Of a stretch of DNA of 64,000 bases, positions 36,283 through 45,841 are shown piece after piece. Both the position numbers and the translations under genes were made by a program. The notes beneath the pieces are model-generated. The model was not told the origin of the DNA, made no database searches, and was given only the letters and a program-made list of their open reading frames with translations. The DNA lies in contig JAGYIY010000001.1 in NCBI GenBank assembly GCA_018402485.1, positions 714,001 through 778,000 on the forward strand, written 5' to 3'. This DNA comes from Roseivirga sp. (GTDB lineage: Bacteria > Bacteroidota > Bacteroidia > Cytophagales > Cyclobacteriaceae). Position 1 is the first letter of the stretch. The number at the start of each line of letters is the position of its first letter.

Positions 36283-37854
36283 TTAGCGTCCGCCAAAAAC
36301 TTTTCCAAGTAGACCGTTGGATTGATCGAGTTGCTGCGTACCAATAGAGATCATTGCATTTCTAAAACCGATGGTGTTAGTCGCTCTGTCCATATCTAAA
36401 TATCTTCTAGTACCTGGTGCCATCCAATAGGCTATATCTTTCCAAGAACCGCCTTTATAAACTTTAGCTCTATCATTAATCAAAGAACGATACTCACCCA
36501 TGGTATTTGAAGAAATACTATCTTTTTGGTTGAGTGTTGTCCAACCATAGTTTTCTTCACTGTCGTTGGTGCCGTCTTTACGTACTGGATTGAGGTCATC
36601 AAAATCACCAAAAGACAATGGACGATAAGTATCAAACACCCATTCGCTCACGTTACCAGCCATGTTGAAAAGATTAAAATCATTTGGCTCTCTAAGGCCA
36701 ACAGCTTCAGGAATGACAGCGCCATCATTGTTTACATTTCCAGCAATACCGGCGTAATCCCCTCTTCCTCTTTTGAAGTTTGCCAATTGTGCTCCTCGTT
36801 TTTTGCCGTATGGGTTTCTCGTTCCTCTTCCATCCCAAGGATAAATGCGGCCATATTCTTCATTTTCGTCAAGGTAAACGGTACCAATAGTAGCTTTGGC
36901 TGCGTATTCCCATTCTGCTTCGTTCGGCAAACGGAAAGAGGGAAGGTAAATACCCCTTTCGATGAACTGTTTTCTGTTTTCTGTTTGGTTCATGAACTCT
37001 ACGATTTCTTGCTGATAGTCGTCTAGTTCTCCGATTTGAATGATTTGACCTTCTGCACTTACCTCACCTATCGGAACCCCACCTAAAGCTAATTGATAGT
37101 CACCAGTTTGGTCGTCTTGAACAAAAAACTCATCAACAAATACTGGAGGTAATTCTTCATAATCCATTTGGAAAATAAGTTGCAAATTGACAAAATCGGT
37201 TCTCCATTTGCTGAAGTCTGCAATTTGTCTCCAAGAAACCCCTACAACAGGGTAGTTGTTAAATCCCGGATTGCTATAATAATTTTCGGTATAACCATCA
37301 TTGAACGAAAAATCACTTGCCCAAACATTATCGTCCGGTAAGATATCCTCTAGGTCTTTTGAGTTCGATTTGCTATGTGTTTTCCCTTGAGGTGTTGGAT
37401 CCCAAGAAGGCGGCGGATTATTTCCTGTTTGCAAATCAGGGTCGTTAGGATCAGGCACTTGAACACTCTTCGGAAGCCTTAATTTCTGTGGGTTGTACTG
37501 AAAGAAAACATACTCTTTCCACTGGCTATTTGTGATTTCGGTTTCATCCATAAAAAATGAATTCACAGTGACAGTTCTTTCAATATTATCTCTCGAACCA
37601 TACAAATCTTGTTCAAAGGAGCCTAAAACGGTCCGCCCACCTTGAACGAAAACCATACCCGGAGGATTGGGCAGTTGCTGATCATCATAAGGTTGATAGC
37701 CGAAAATGTTTTTATTGGTTGCATATTCTGCTCCAGTGGTAGCACTAACTCCTCCTTTGTTTCCTGTACCTAACAAAGAACAAGAGCTGGCATATACCAT
37801 GAGTGAGAGTAAAAGAATGCTATTATGGATTCTTTTTGAATTTTTCATAATCAT
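36283..37854 (-). CDS. GldJ/GldK-like SUMF1-fold lipoprotein
   Basis: About 523 residues, starting with a lipoprotein signal (LSLMVYASSCSLLG). An FGE/SUMF1 fold follows: PPGMVFVQGGRTVLGSF, MDETEITNSQWKEYV, YPVVGVSWRQIADF, RLPNEAEWEYAAKA, FNMAGNVSEWVFD and GGSWKD. The end reads TIGFRNAMIS where active formylglycine-generating enzymes have a cysteine, so it is probably structural. This is the pattern of gliding/type IX secretion lipoproteins GldJ and GldK; I cannot decide between them. The other gld/por genes are not in the window. The start may be ATG 37854 or 37848; a TTG further upstream is less likely. Confidence 0.85.
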   Translation of the reverse strand: MIMKNSKRIHNSILLLSLMVYASSCSLLGTGNKGGVSATTGAEYATNKNIFGYQPYDDQQLPNPPGMVFVQGGRTVLGSFEQDLYGSRDNIERTVTVNSFFMDETEITNSQWKEYVFFQYNPQKLRLPKSVQVPDPNDPDLQTGNNPPPSWDPTPQGKTHSKSNSKDLEDILPDDNVWASDFSFNDGYTENYYSNPGFNNYPVVGVSWRQIADFSKWRTDFVNLQLIFQMDYEELPPVFVDEFFVQDDQTGDYQLALGGVPIGEVSAEGQIIQIGELDDYQQEIVEFMNQTENRKQFIERGIYLPSFRLPNEAEWEYAAKATIGTVYLDENEEYGRIYPWDGRGTRNPYGKKRGAQLANFKRGRGDYAGIAGNVNNDGAVIPEAVGLREPNDFNLFNMAGNVSEWVFDTYRPLSFGDFDDLNPVRKDGTNDSEENYGWTTLNQKDSISSNTMGEYRSLINDRAKVYKGGSWKDIAYWMAPGTRRYLDMDRATNTIGFRNAMISIGTQQLDQSNGLLGKVFGGR

Positions 37855-38138
37855 TGAATCTATCGTCAAGGTGACTTTTGCGCCTGCTAATATATACTTA
37901 TAACTACTTTTCTCATAAGTTTGGACCCAAATTCAAGCGTTTAACGCTTAAGACCTTTTACTTATTTCGAAAAGTAACAATAATCTTACTCAATAGGTGA
38001 TGGTCCGACATGAAGGTTTTGTAAAGCTTTTGAGTTTCACTTAGAATTTAAAAGGGTGACTTAGAGGACTAATCCATTATATATACCGCTGAACCTTTTT
38101 TATTCTAAGCTAACCTGTAAAACAGTTTATTTAGATGA

Positions 38139-39275
38139 ATGAATAAGTCAAAGTTATACTGGATACTACAATTTGGGGGGTGGACAGGCCTTTCTCTCAC
38201 CAGCTTATTTGCCTTATTGATGTTTTTGCCCTTTATACCGGCCTTTGGTTCGAATGTAGTGGCCATTCTGTTTGGGGTAGGCATCAGCCACATCTATCGT
38301 TTATATGTTAAAAAGAAAAACTGGAAACAGTTAAAACTTACCCAATTGGTGCCTCGTGTTTTTGTTGCCAGCTTAATTCAGGGTATATTATTGGGTGTTG
38401 TAACACTTTTGGCTCTCATTGCAGCCATGGTGATTGTTTTTAAAAACAACCCTGATGCTATAAATGCCTTTGCTGGTATTCCCGAAATAGAAGGAATAAA
38501 CGAAGAGATGAGGCAAAAATTGAGAGATGCTAGTTTGAGCAGTTTTAGTTTTCAAAAGTTTTTAGTTTTTATCCTAAGCTATGCCATTAGTAATGCCATC
38601 TACTTTTTGAGTTGGTCCTCACTTTATTTTGCATATCAGTATTTGCAGAAGACCAGAGAAATGGAGATTGAAAGGTGGAAGCTTTCTGCTACGGTGAAAG
38701 ATGCAGAATTGAGTGCACTAAAGGCTCAGGTGAACCCACATTTTATTTTTAATAGTCTGAATAACATTCGATCTTTGGTAGTGGAAGATGCCGAAAAGGC
38801 CCGCGATAGCATTACTCACCTCTCCGACCTCCTGCGTTTTTCCATACAATTTGACCAATTTGAAAAGATTTCTTTGAAAAAAGAGTTAGAGGTGGTAGAA
38901 GATTATTTGCAATTGGAAGCCATTCAACTGGAGGAAAGACTCTCTTGTACCTATAACCTAGAGCCAGGTTCAGAAAATTGGGAAATTCCACCCATGATCA
39001 TTCAAACCTTGGTGGAAAATGCAATAAAGCATAGCATCAATAATTTACCCGGAGGAGGAAAAATAATTATTGAAACCAAGACCCTACAAAGTATCGCGGT
39101 TATTTATGTAAAAAATTCAGGTCAGCTTAAACAGCAAAATGCACAAAAGAGAAAAGGCATAGGAATTGTCAATAGCAGGGAAAGGCTCCGTTTGTTGTAT
39201 GGCAAAGAAGCTGAACTTCATTTGGAAAATATGAACGAAGACATGGTTTGTGCTACCGTAAAACTGCCGCTATAA
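38139..39275 (+). CDS. LytS-type sensor histidine kinase
   Basis: This 378-residue membrane kinase has about four N-terminal transmembrane helices (SLTSLFALLMFLPFIP onwards), then the His_kinase domain. The phospho-accepting His lies in QVNPHFIFNSLNNIRSL near residue 203, followed by a GHKL ATPase with N-box TLVENAIKHSI and a glycine box KGIGIVNSRERL. No extracytoplasmic sensor domain is seen; such kinases sense membrane or small-molecule signals. The cognate LytTR regulator starts 20 bp downstream, making a compact two-component pair. The signal and targets are unknown. Confidence 0.94.
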   Translation: MNKSKLYWILQFGGWTGLSLTSLFALLMFLPFIPAFGSNVVAILFGVGISHIYRLYVKKKNWKQLKLTQLVPRVFVASLIQGILLGVVTLLALIAAMVIVFKNNPDAINAFAGIPEIEGINEEMRQKLRDASLSSFSFQKFLVFILSYAISNAIYFLSWSSLYFAYQYLQKTREMEIERWKLSATVKDAELSALKAQVNPHFIFNSLNNIRSLVVEDAEKARDSITHLSDLLRFSIQFDQFEKISLKKELEVVEDYLQLEAIQLEERLSCTYNLEPGSENWEIPPMIIQTLVENAIKHSINNLPGGGKIIIETKTLQSIAVIYVKNSGQLKQQNAQKRKGIGIVNSRERLRLLYGKEAELHLENMNEDMVCATVKLPL

Positions 39276-39295
39276 ATTTTTAAAATGATCTAACC

Positions 39296-40018
39296 ATGAA
39301 AACTTTAATTGTTGACGACTCAAGATTAGCCCGAAATGAAATCAAGCGTTTGTTGAAGGAATTTGACAATGTGCAATTGGTAGGCGAGGCTTCAAGTGTG
39401 GATGATGCCATAGAAAAAATAGGGGAATTGAAGCCTGATTTGATTTTTCTAGACATTCAAATGCCTGGTAAAAGTGGCTTTGATTTATTGGAAGAACTAG
39501 AAAATGTTCCTGAAGTCATCTTTTCAACCGCCTATGATGAGCATGCGCTCAAGGCTTTTGAGTACAATGCCTTAGATTATTTGGTAAAACCCGTGCAAAA
39601 AGAAAGGTTAGCCGGAGCCATTTCTAAAGTTTTTGATCAACTCTCAAAGAAAAAAGCGGCTAAAAGTGAAGATGATGATAAGCTGACCATTCACGACCAA
39701 GTCTTTGTCAAAGACGGTGAAAAATGTTGGTTTGTGCAATTAGCAGATATCCGGCTCTTCGAAGTTGGGGGCAACTACACCACGGTTTATTTTGGCGACT
39801 CAAAACCCATGATTACCCGTACCTTGAACTACTTGGAATCAAGACTAGATGAAAAAACGTTTTTTAGGGCCAATCGTCAACAAATTATCAATCTCAAATG
39901 GATTGAGCGCATTGAACCATGGTTTAGCGGTAGTTTGCGCATCTACCTGAAGGGTGGTGAGGAGATTGATGTATCACGAAGACAAACCCTGAAGTTCAAA
40001 GAAATTATGAGCTTTTAG
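39296..40018 (+). CDS. LytTR-family response regulator
   Basis: This 240-residue protein has an N-terminal receiver with Asp53 as phospho-acceptor (LIFLDIQMPGKSG) and acidic residues at VDDSR; Lys in YLVKPVQKERL completes the pocket. A C-terminal LytTR DNA-binding domain starts near residue 135, with QLADIRLFEVGGNYTTVYF and FFRANRQQIINLKWI. It is the partner of the LytS-type kinase immediately upstream. LytTR regulators bind pairs of short direct repeats; the 33-bp tandem repeats that follow this gene might be such sites, though this is untested. Confidence 0.95.
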   Translation: MKTLIVDDSRLARNEIKRLLKEFDNVQLVGEASSVDDAIEKIGELKPDLIFLDIQMPGKSGFDLLEELENVPEVIFSTAYDEHALKAFEYNALDYLVKPVQKERLAGAISKVFDQLSKKKAAKSEDDDKLTIHDQVFVKDGEKCWFVQLADIRLFEVGGNYTTVYFGDSKPMITRTLNYLESRLDEKTFFRANRQQIINLKWIERIEPWFSGSLRIYLKGGEEIDVSRRQTLKFKEIMSF

Positions 40019-40084
40019 TAAAAAGAATGTTACGTTGAAAGCGGTCTTTTTTGAATGATGAATACAGACGACTTGAGTAAAACA

Positions 40085-40165
40085 GATAATGTTACTAGTC
40101 GACTAGCAAAAATATCGGATATTATTACTAGTCGACTAGCAAAAATATCCGATAATTTTACTAGT
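40085..40165 (+). repeat. 33-bp tandem repeat, 2.5 copies
   Basis: Units at 40085-40117 and 40118-40150 match at 30 of 33 positions, followed by a partial third unit at 40151-40165. Each full unit contains the palindrome CTAGTCGACTAG. The array lies between the LytTR regulator and the DUF4143 ATPase, close to the latter's start. Confidence 0.9.
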
Positions 40166-40187
40166 ATTGTTTTTTATGTCTTGTGTT

Positions 40188-41396
40188 ATGAAGCGGAAAC
40201 TATTTGAAAAGTTGCTTAAACATCTCCCAAGAAAGGAATTTTGTATCCTCACCGGAGCACGGCAAACCGGAAAATCTACCCTACTTAAAGAATTACAGCA
40301 GCACTGCGATAGAGAAGGTCAGCCTACTGTTTTTATCAACTTAGAACAACAGAGTGTATTACAGGAGCTTGAGAAAGACCCATTGAACATAATTTCCTAT
40401 TTACCGGCATCAGAAAGCAAGGCGGTAATATTTATGGATGAAATCCAATATTTATCTAACCCTTCAAATTTTCTCAAACTCCTACACGATGAGCAAAGTC
40501 ACAAGTTGAAAATTGTCGCTAGTGGTAGCAGCGCATTTTATATAGACCATAAATTCACGGACTCCTTGGCCGGAAGAAAACGGATATTTCATTTAAGAAC
40601 CTGTGATTTTGAGGAGTATTTAGGACTTCAGGGAAAGGCCGATTTATGGCAGGAAGTGGCATCTATCTTGAACAACAAAAACTATAAAAGTCTTAAGCTC
40701 AACGAACTAAAGAAAGAGTGGTATGACTATTTAATTTATGGCGGTTACCCTGCTGTGGTTACGGAATCCAGCAAGGCGGAGAGAAGAGAAATGCTTATAG
40801 AAATTAGGGATTCCTTTGTGAAAAGAGATGTTGCAGAATCGGGTGTACAAAATGAATTAGTTTTTTATCAACTGTTTAAAATTCTTGCTGAGCAAACAGG
40901 TCAATTGCTCAATGTAAACGAACTTAGCAATACGCTTAAAGTACGTCGTGAGACCATTCAGAATTACTTAGAGGTTTTGCAAAAGTGTTTTCATTTAACC
41001 TTGGTGAGGCCGTTTTCTACAAATATGCGCAAGGAATTGACAAAAATGCCAAAGCCTTATTTAATGGATACAGGAATGAGAAACTGTTTGCTCAACAACT
41101 TTCAATCCTTTTCCCAAAGGGTAGATAGAGGATCATTATGGGAGTTAGGTCTATTCAGAATGCTTGTGGATAAATATAATGAAGACGGAATTCATTTTTG
41201 GAGAACTTCTTCGGGCAAAGAAGTGGATTTTGTGATACCGGATGAAAATCCTCCTGTTGCGGTTGAGTGCAAATTTGATCTAAAGTCCGTTAGAATGAAA
41301 AAGTACGAATCTTTTCAAGTCGCTTACCCTAATTTCCGTTTTTCGGTGGCTCATTTAGAACCGTTTTCGGAAGAATTGTTCAGAGCAGTTTTGTGA
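40188..41396 (+). CDS. AAA ATPase with DUF4143 (AAA_14 family)
   Basis: About 402 residues. The Walker A motif ILTGARQTGKSTLLKEL lies in the first 30 residues, the Walker B-like VIFMDEIQYLSNP near residue 90, and sensor-like IVASGSSAFYIDHKFTDSLAGR follows. The C-terminal DUF4143 part includes FWRTSSGKEVDFVI and VECKFDLKS, which resemble a nuclease-like restriction fold. The family is widespread in accessory DNA; the biological role is unknown. ATG 40188 fits the family start (KRKLFEKLL); ATG 40176 is also possible. Its upstream region holds the 33-bp tandem repeats. No partner gene is adjacent. Confidence 0.88.
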   Translation: MKRKLFEKLLKHLPRKEFCILTGARQTGKSTLLKELQQHCDREGQPTVFINLEQQSVLQELEKDPLNIISYLPASESKAVIFMDEIQYLSNPSNFLKLLHDEQSHKLKIVASGSSAFYIDHKFTDSLAGRKRIFHLRTCDFEEYLGLQGKADLWQEVASILNNKNYKSLKLNELKKEWYDYLIYGGYPAVVTESSKAERREMLIEIRDSFVKRDVAESGVQNELVFYQLFKILAEQTGQLLNVNELSNTLKVRRETIQNYLEVLQKCFHLTLVRPFSTNMRKELTKMPKPYLMDTGMRNCLLNNFQSFSQRVDRGSLWELGLFRMLVDKYNEDGIHFWRTSSGKEVDFVIPDENPPVAVECKFDLKSVRMKKYESFQVAYPNFRFSVAHLEPFSEELFRAVL

Positions 41397-41422
41397 AAAG
41401 GAGCTGGTCAGAACTTTTTATT

Positions 41423-44400
41423 TTAGGCCCCCATTTCTCTTAATAATCCAATGGCTTGATGTATGGTGTTGACATCATCAATTCTTAACAAAAGGCGAGT
41501 TTTGTATTCTTTCATTTTGCACATCTTAGGGTACTTTTGTACGAAGGCTAAAATTTTTGCAAAAGTTTCGGACTGAAAATAAGCCTCCTTATCGGAGGGC
41601 ATAAAGTAGCATTTCATGCTTTCATTTTTCAACACTATCTTTTCAAAACCTAGCTGCTCGGCTTGCCAACGTAGCTTTACAGTCTCTATAAGATCTTCTA
41701 CGGGTTCGGGTACAGGCCCAAAGCGATCTTTAATTTGTATGGTAAAAGCGGTTAGTTTTTCTTCCTCTTTGATATTATCCAAACGAGAATAAAGGTTAAT
41801 TCTTTCAGAGATATTAGAAACATAGGTTTCGGGAATAAGAATCTCAAGGTCTGTTTCAATGGTGCAATCTTGTGCCACTATTTTGGCTGCTTCTTTTACC
41901 AAATCCTTTGTAAAGAGGTTTTTAAATTCGTTCTCTTTTAATTCTTGAACGGCCTCATCGAGTATTTTATGATACATATCGAAACCAAGGTCTGATATAA
42001 ATCCGCTTTGCTCAGCACCCAATAAATTCCCCGCCCCTCGGATGTCGAGATCGCGCATGGCTACTTTAAACCCATCGCCTAAATCGGTAAATTCTTCCAA
42101 GGCACTTAGCCTTTTACGTGCTTCGGAGGTAAGGCCGATGGTTGGTGGGGTCAAAAGATAACAGAAGGCTTTTCTGTTTGAGCGTCCTACTCTTCCGCGC
42201 ATTTGGTGTAAGTCAGAGAGGCCAAACATGTGGGCGTGGTTGATGATGATGGTGTTGGCATTCGGAATATCCAGACCGGATTCAATGATATTGGTGGATA
42301 CCAAAACGTCGTACTCCCCTTCAATGAATTTAACCATTCTTTTTTCCAATAGCTGACCATCCATTTGACCGTGAGCGATTCCGATGCGCGCATCGGGAAC
42401 GAGTTTCATGATGATGTTGCCCACCTGTTCAATATCGTTTATGCGGTTATGCACGAAGAAAACTTGTCCTCCTCTTTTTAACTCAAAGCTAACGGCATCT
42501 CTTAAAAGAATTTCATTGAAAGTATGAATTTCAGTGGTAACGGGTTGACGATTGGGAGGAGGTGTGGCAATCACGCTCAAGTCTCTGGCGCCCATGAGAG
42601 AAAAGTGGAGCGTACGTGGGATGGGCGTAGCAGTTAAGGTTAAAACGTCTACATTGACCCGCATTTCTTTTAGCTTATCCTTTACTTTTACTCCGAACTT
42701 TTGTTCCTCATCAATGACCAAAAGGCCTAAATCTTTGAAAACCACATCTTTATTGACAATACGGTGCGTTCCAATGAGTATTTCAGTTTGCCCCGTTTTT
42801 ACCCGTTCTAAGGTTGCTTTGATTTGTTTGGTAGTTTTGAATCGATTGATGTACTCCACATTGACCGGCAGATTGGCTAAACGTTCCGAAAAGGTTCTGA
42901 AATGCTGCATGGCTAAAATGGTGGTAGGCACCAATACCGCTACTTGTTTTCCATTGGCAGCAGCTTTGAAGGCGGCACGAATGGCAACTTCTGTTTTTCC
43001 AAAACCAACATCACCACAAACCAAACGATCCATCGGATAGGCCTGCTCCATATCAGCTTTAACATGTTCAGTGGCTAAGGCCTGATCGGGGGTGTCTTCA
43101 TAAATGAATGATGATTCCAATTCGGCTTGCATAAAACCGTCTTGGGCAAAAGCAAAACCATTGGCTTTTTTCCGCTTGGCGTACAATTCAATCAGGTCTT
43201 TGGCAATGTCTTTGACTTTGCCTTTGACTTTCTTCTTTTTGTTTTCCCACTCTTGTCCGCCAAGTTTACTGATGTTAGGCGGTGCGCCTTCTCTTCCGCT
43301 GTAGCGAGAAATTTTATGAAGGGCATGGACACTCACATACAGCATGTCATCGTCGCGATACACTAAGCGGATAGATTCTTGGGTTTTACCATTAACATCT
43401 ACTTTTTCCAAACCCGTGAATCGACCAATACCATAATCAATGTGAGTAACATAATCTCCAGGCTGTAGTGAGCGTAGCTCTTTGAGGGTGAGGGCCTTTG
43501 ATTTGCTATGCTTGGTTTGTGTTTTGTATTTGTGAAAACGATCAAAAAGCTGATGGTCTGTATAGCAAAGGATTTGACGGTCTTTGTCTACGAACCCTTG
43601 CCTCAAACCCATTTGCAGCGACTGAATTTTGATGCCAGGGTCTAATTCTAGAAATATGGTTTCTAAACGATTGAACTGTGCCATGGAGTCTGCGGCAATA
43701 CACAGTGTGGTATTTTGCATTTGCCAACGACCTAAATCTTCCACAATCAAGTCAAAGTCTTTGTTGAAAGAGGCTTGTGTTTGTGTGTCAAACTTGGCCT
43801 CATGGTCTGGCTTAAGGTAATAACGGTGGCCAAATTCTACTTTTACAAATTTTGAAAGTTCTTTTTTGAAATCCTTTACCTGTTCGAAGAGGTGTTCTGG
43901 ACTGGAAACCACTTGCGCGTCTGTAATGGAAAGTACTTCATCAAAATTGGCTGACGCTTTTTCATAATATTTTTCAATGACATCGAGCGTTTGCTGGTAG
44001 TCTTTGAGCCATACTTTTGTATTGTTTGGAATAAAACTTAAAAAAGACTGACGCGATTCTTCTAGCAGCTTGGTTTGCACATTGGGTATGATGTTAATTT
44101 CCTTGAGGTTTTCTTGGCTAAGCTGCGATACCGGGTCGAATGTTCTAATGCTTTCAATTTCGTTACCAAAAAGTTCTATGCGGTAAGGTAAATCATGTGC
44201 GTACGAGTATACATCTATGATTCCACCCCTCACCGAGAATTGACCCGCTTCGTAAACGAACTCCGAGGGTTCAAAGTCGTAGGTTTGTAACAATTCTCTT
44301 AAAAACGCCACATCCAAAGCATCTCCTACTTTAGCCGTAAAAGTATTTGAGGTTAAAGCCTTCTTTTGAATGACTTTTTCCGTCAATGCTTCTGGGTAGG

Positions 44401-44818
44401 TCACAATTAATTCACCACTGGAGGCTTTGTGGTTGATGCGGTTGAGGATTTCAGCCCGCATTAAAATGTTGGCATTTTCTGTTTCATCGAATTGATAAGG
44501 CCTCTTATAAGAGGTTGGAAAGAGCAGAACCTCTTTTTCGCCCAAAAGATTTTGTAGATCATTTTGAAAATAAGCAGCCTCTTCTTTGTCGTGCATTACG
44601 AAGAGGCAGGTTTGCTTATTGATTTGATAAGTGGCTACCGCCAAAACAGCATCTAAACTACCACTAAGCCCTGTTAATCGGGTAGTGAGGTCATCATTGG
44701 GTTTTATGTGTTCAGCCAGGGTTTGCACCCAAGGATCTTCTTTGTAAATCTTAATAAAATCTTTAATCTTCAAGACAGAGCGTATTTTGGCTTGCAAATG
44801 TAACGATTTATGAAGCAC
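41423..44818 (-). CDS. mfd: transcription-repair coupling factor
   Basis: This 1131-residue protein displaces stalled RNA polymerase and recruits UvrA. In order: a UvrB-like N-terminal part (FVYEAGQFSVRGGIIDVYSY), the RNA-polymerase-interacting CarD-like domain (PGDYVTHIDYGIGRFTGLEKV-type, near residue 470), the RecG-like helicase with Walker A GDVGFGKTEVAIRAAF, DEEQ box IDEEQKFGVKVK, SIPRTLHFSLMGARDL-type motif III and ESGLDIPNANTII. The TRCF C-terminal domain follows. The GTG at 44818 gives the longest product; an internal TTG at about 44773 would start close to the conserved KIKDFIKIY and is a real alternative. Confidence 0.97.
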   Translation of the reverse strand: MLHKSLHLQAKIRSVLKIKDFIKIYKEDPWVQTLAEHIKPNDDLTTRLTGLSGSLDAVLAVATYQINKQTCLFVMHDKEEAAYFQNDLQNLLGEKEVLLFPTSYKRPYQFDETENANILMRAEILNRINHKASSGELIVTYPEALTEKVIQKKALTSNTFTAKVGDALDVAFLRELLQTYDFEPSEFVYEAGQFSVRGGIIDVYSYAHDLPYRIELFGNEIESIRTFDPVSQLSQENLKEINIIPNVQTKLLEESRQSFLSFIPNNTKVWLKDYQQTLDVIEKYYEKASANFDEVLSITDAQVVSSPEHLFEQVKDFKKELSKFVKVEFGHRYYLKPDHEAKFDTQTQASFNKDFDLIVEDLGRWQMQNTTLCIAADSMAQFNRLETIFLELDPGIKIQSLQMGLRQGFVDKDRQILCYTDHQLFDRFHKYKTQTKHSKSKALTLKELRSLQPGDYVTHIDYGIGRFTGLEKVDVNGKTQESIRLVYRDDDMLYVSVHALHKISRYSGREGAPPNISKLGGQEWENKKKKVKGKVKDIAKDLIELYAKRKKANGFAFAQDGFMQAELESSFIYEDTPDQALATEHVKADMEQAYPMDRLVCGDVGFGKTEVAIRAAFKAAANGKQVAVLVPTTILAMQHFRTFSERLANLPVNVEYINRFKTTKQIKATLERVKTGQTEILIGTHRIVNKDVVFKDLGLLVIDEEQKFGVKVKDKLKEMRVNVDVLTLTATPIPRTLHFSLMGARDLSVIATPPPNRQPVTTEIHTFNEILLRDAVSFELKRGGQVFFVHNRINDIEQVGNIIMKLVPDARIGIAHGQMDGQLLEKRMVKFIEGEYDVLVSTNIIESGLDIPNANTIIINHAHMFGLSDLHQMRGRVGRSNRKAFCYLLTPPTIGLTSEARKRLSALEEFTDLGDGFKVAMRDLDIRGAGNLLGAEQSGFISDLGFDMYHKILDEAVQELKENEFKNLFTKDLVKEAAKIVAQDCTIETDLEILIPETYVSNISERINLYSRLDNIKEEEKLTAFTIQIKDRFGPVPEPVEDLIETVKLRWQAEQLGFEKIVLKNESMKCYFMPSDKEAYFQSETFAKILAFVQKYPKMCKMKEYKTRLLLRIDDVNTIHQAIGLLREMGA

Positions 44819-44922
44819 CGATTCACAGGTCGCATGCGGTAATCAATGATACCTTTTTGAGGAAATACAATTAATTTTCATATCCTATAACCCTATGGCT
44901 TCAAAAGAAGTTAGATTGAGAA

Positions 44923-45549
44923 ATGAAAAAGGTGAAACAAAACGAAGGGCTTGGTAAAGAGGCCTTCAAAAGACTAGAGGAAATGCACCCCCATGAAGTC
45001 CTAATCTATGTTTCTATGATTGGAAGTGGAGTCATCTTTTTTTTCACCATCATCGCTTTTACACTCTCAAAACCTCCGGAAGCAGAATTTTTTAAATTCG
45101 AGTTACCAAAGTCTTTCATCATTAGCAGTTTAGTAATCCTAATTTCCAGTTATACAGTGAGTAAAATATTACCGGCCTACAGGGCGGATCAATTAGAAGG
45201 GGTAAAAAAATGGTTAGGACTTACACTGTTACTGGGCCTCGTCTTTGGTGTTTTGCAATTTACGGGCTGGAAAGAGTTACAAGCCAACAATATTTTGTTT
45301 CAGGGACAGCGTTCAGGGGCTTACTTGTACGTTATTTCTGGCTTGCATATCCTTCATTTATTGGGTGTGATGGTCTTTGTACTGTACTTATTGCTAGAAG
45401 CGCAAAAGACATCAAAAGATGTTGTTAAGCATTTGATTTATTCGACAAATCCTTATCAAAAAGTAAAGTTCAGTATTTTAGAGCGTACTTGGCACTTTAT
45501 TGATGCTGCATGGATTTGTATCTTCTTCTATTTTGTCTTAACTTTTTAA
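44923..45549 (+). CDS. heme-copper oxidase subunit III-like membrane protein
   Basis: This 208-residue protein has five transmembrane helices matching the COX3 fold: EVLIYVSMIGSGVIFFFTII, FIISSLVILISSYTVSKI, LGLTLLLGLVFGVLQFTGW, SGLHILHLLGVMVFVLYLLL and RTWHFIDAAWICIFFYFVL. Subunit III stabilises proton uptake in cytochrome oxidases. The rest of the oxidase operon (subunits I, II, IV) is absent from the neighbourhood, so this is an isolated copy; whether it joins a distant oxidase complex is unknown. A helix-poor N-terminus with MHPHEV is typical of Bacteroidota subunit III paralogues. Confidence 0.85.
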   Translation: MKKVKQNEGLGKEAFKRLEEMHPHEVLIYVSMIGSGVIFFFTIIAFTLSKPPEAEFFKFELPKSFIISSLVILISSYTVSKILPAYRADQLEGVKKWLGLTLLLGLVFGVLQFTGWKELQANNILFQGQRSGAYLYVISGLHILHLLGVMVFVLYLLLEAQKTSKDVVKHLIYSTNPYQKVKFSILERTWHFIDAAWICIFFYFVLTF

Positions 45550-45647
45550 GGCATTTTTCTTTTATTACTTAGCAAAAAATAAGCTACCTGGGTTAATGGA
45601 GGTACTTGTTCTTTTTTTTAAGCCTCATTGGCTTCCTTGATGATTAG

Positions 45648-45794
45648 AATGCTACGAATGAGTGTATTGAGGCGTTAATAGAAAAAATATCACCTCATTA
45701 TGGCGCTGTTTGCGATGGTAACCAAAGCTCCATACCCCAAGAAAACGGGCCAGAGGTTTATCAGACACCTTGGTTTAGGATTAAAAAGGAGTAG
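45648..45794 (+). pseudogene. possible C-terminal gene fragment, unidentified
   Basis: Between the oxidase subunit and hemolysin III genes an open frame of 48 codons reads protein-like sequence (IEALIEKISPHYGAVCDG, then GPEVYQTPWFRIKKE) and ends at TAG 45792-45794. It has no ATG, GTG or TTG at a sensible place, and a TAG at 45645-45647 precedes it; the frame before that stop also looks peptide-like (SLIGFLDD). This fits the decayed end of a gene, but I do not recognise the family, and chance is not excluded. Confidence 0.3.
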
Positions 45795-45841
45795 GAAAAC
45801 CTGTATGTTTTAGATGGCATTCAATTATTTCTCATCTTGCA

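Noticed and set aside
36526..37026. 166-codon plus-strand frame
   Set aside because: It is an antisense shadow of the GldJ/K-like gene, with implausible composition for a protein.
40085..40165. CRISPR array
   Set aside because: The units are directly abutting 33-bp tandem copies, not repeats separated by unique spacers, and no cas gene is present.
41165..41173. Perfect DnaA box TGTGGATAA
   Set aside because: A single copy inside the ATPase coding region; about this many are expected by chance over 64 kb.
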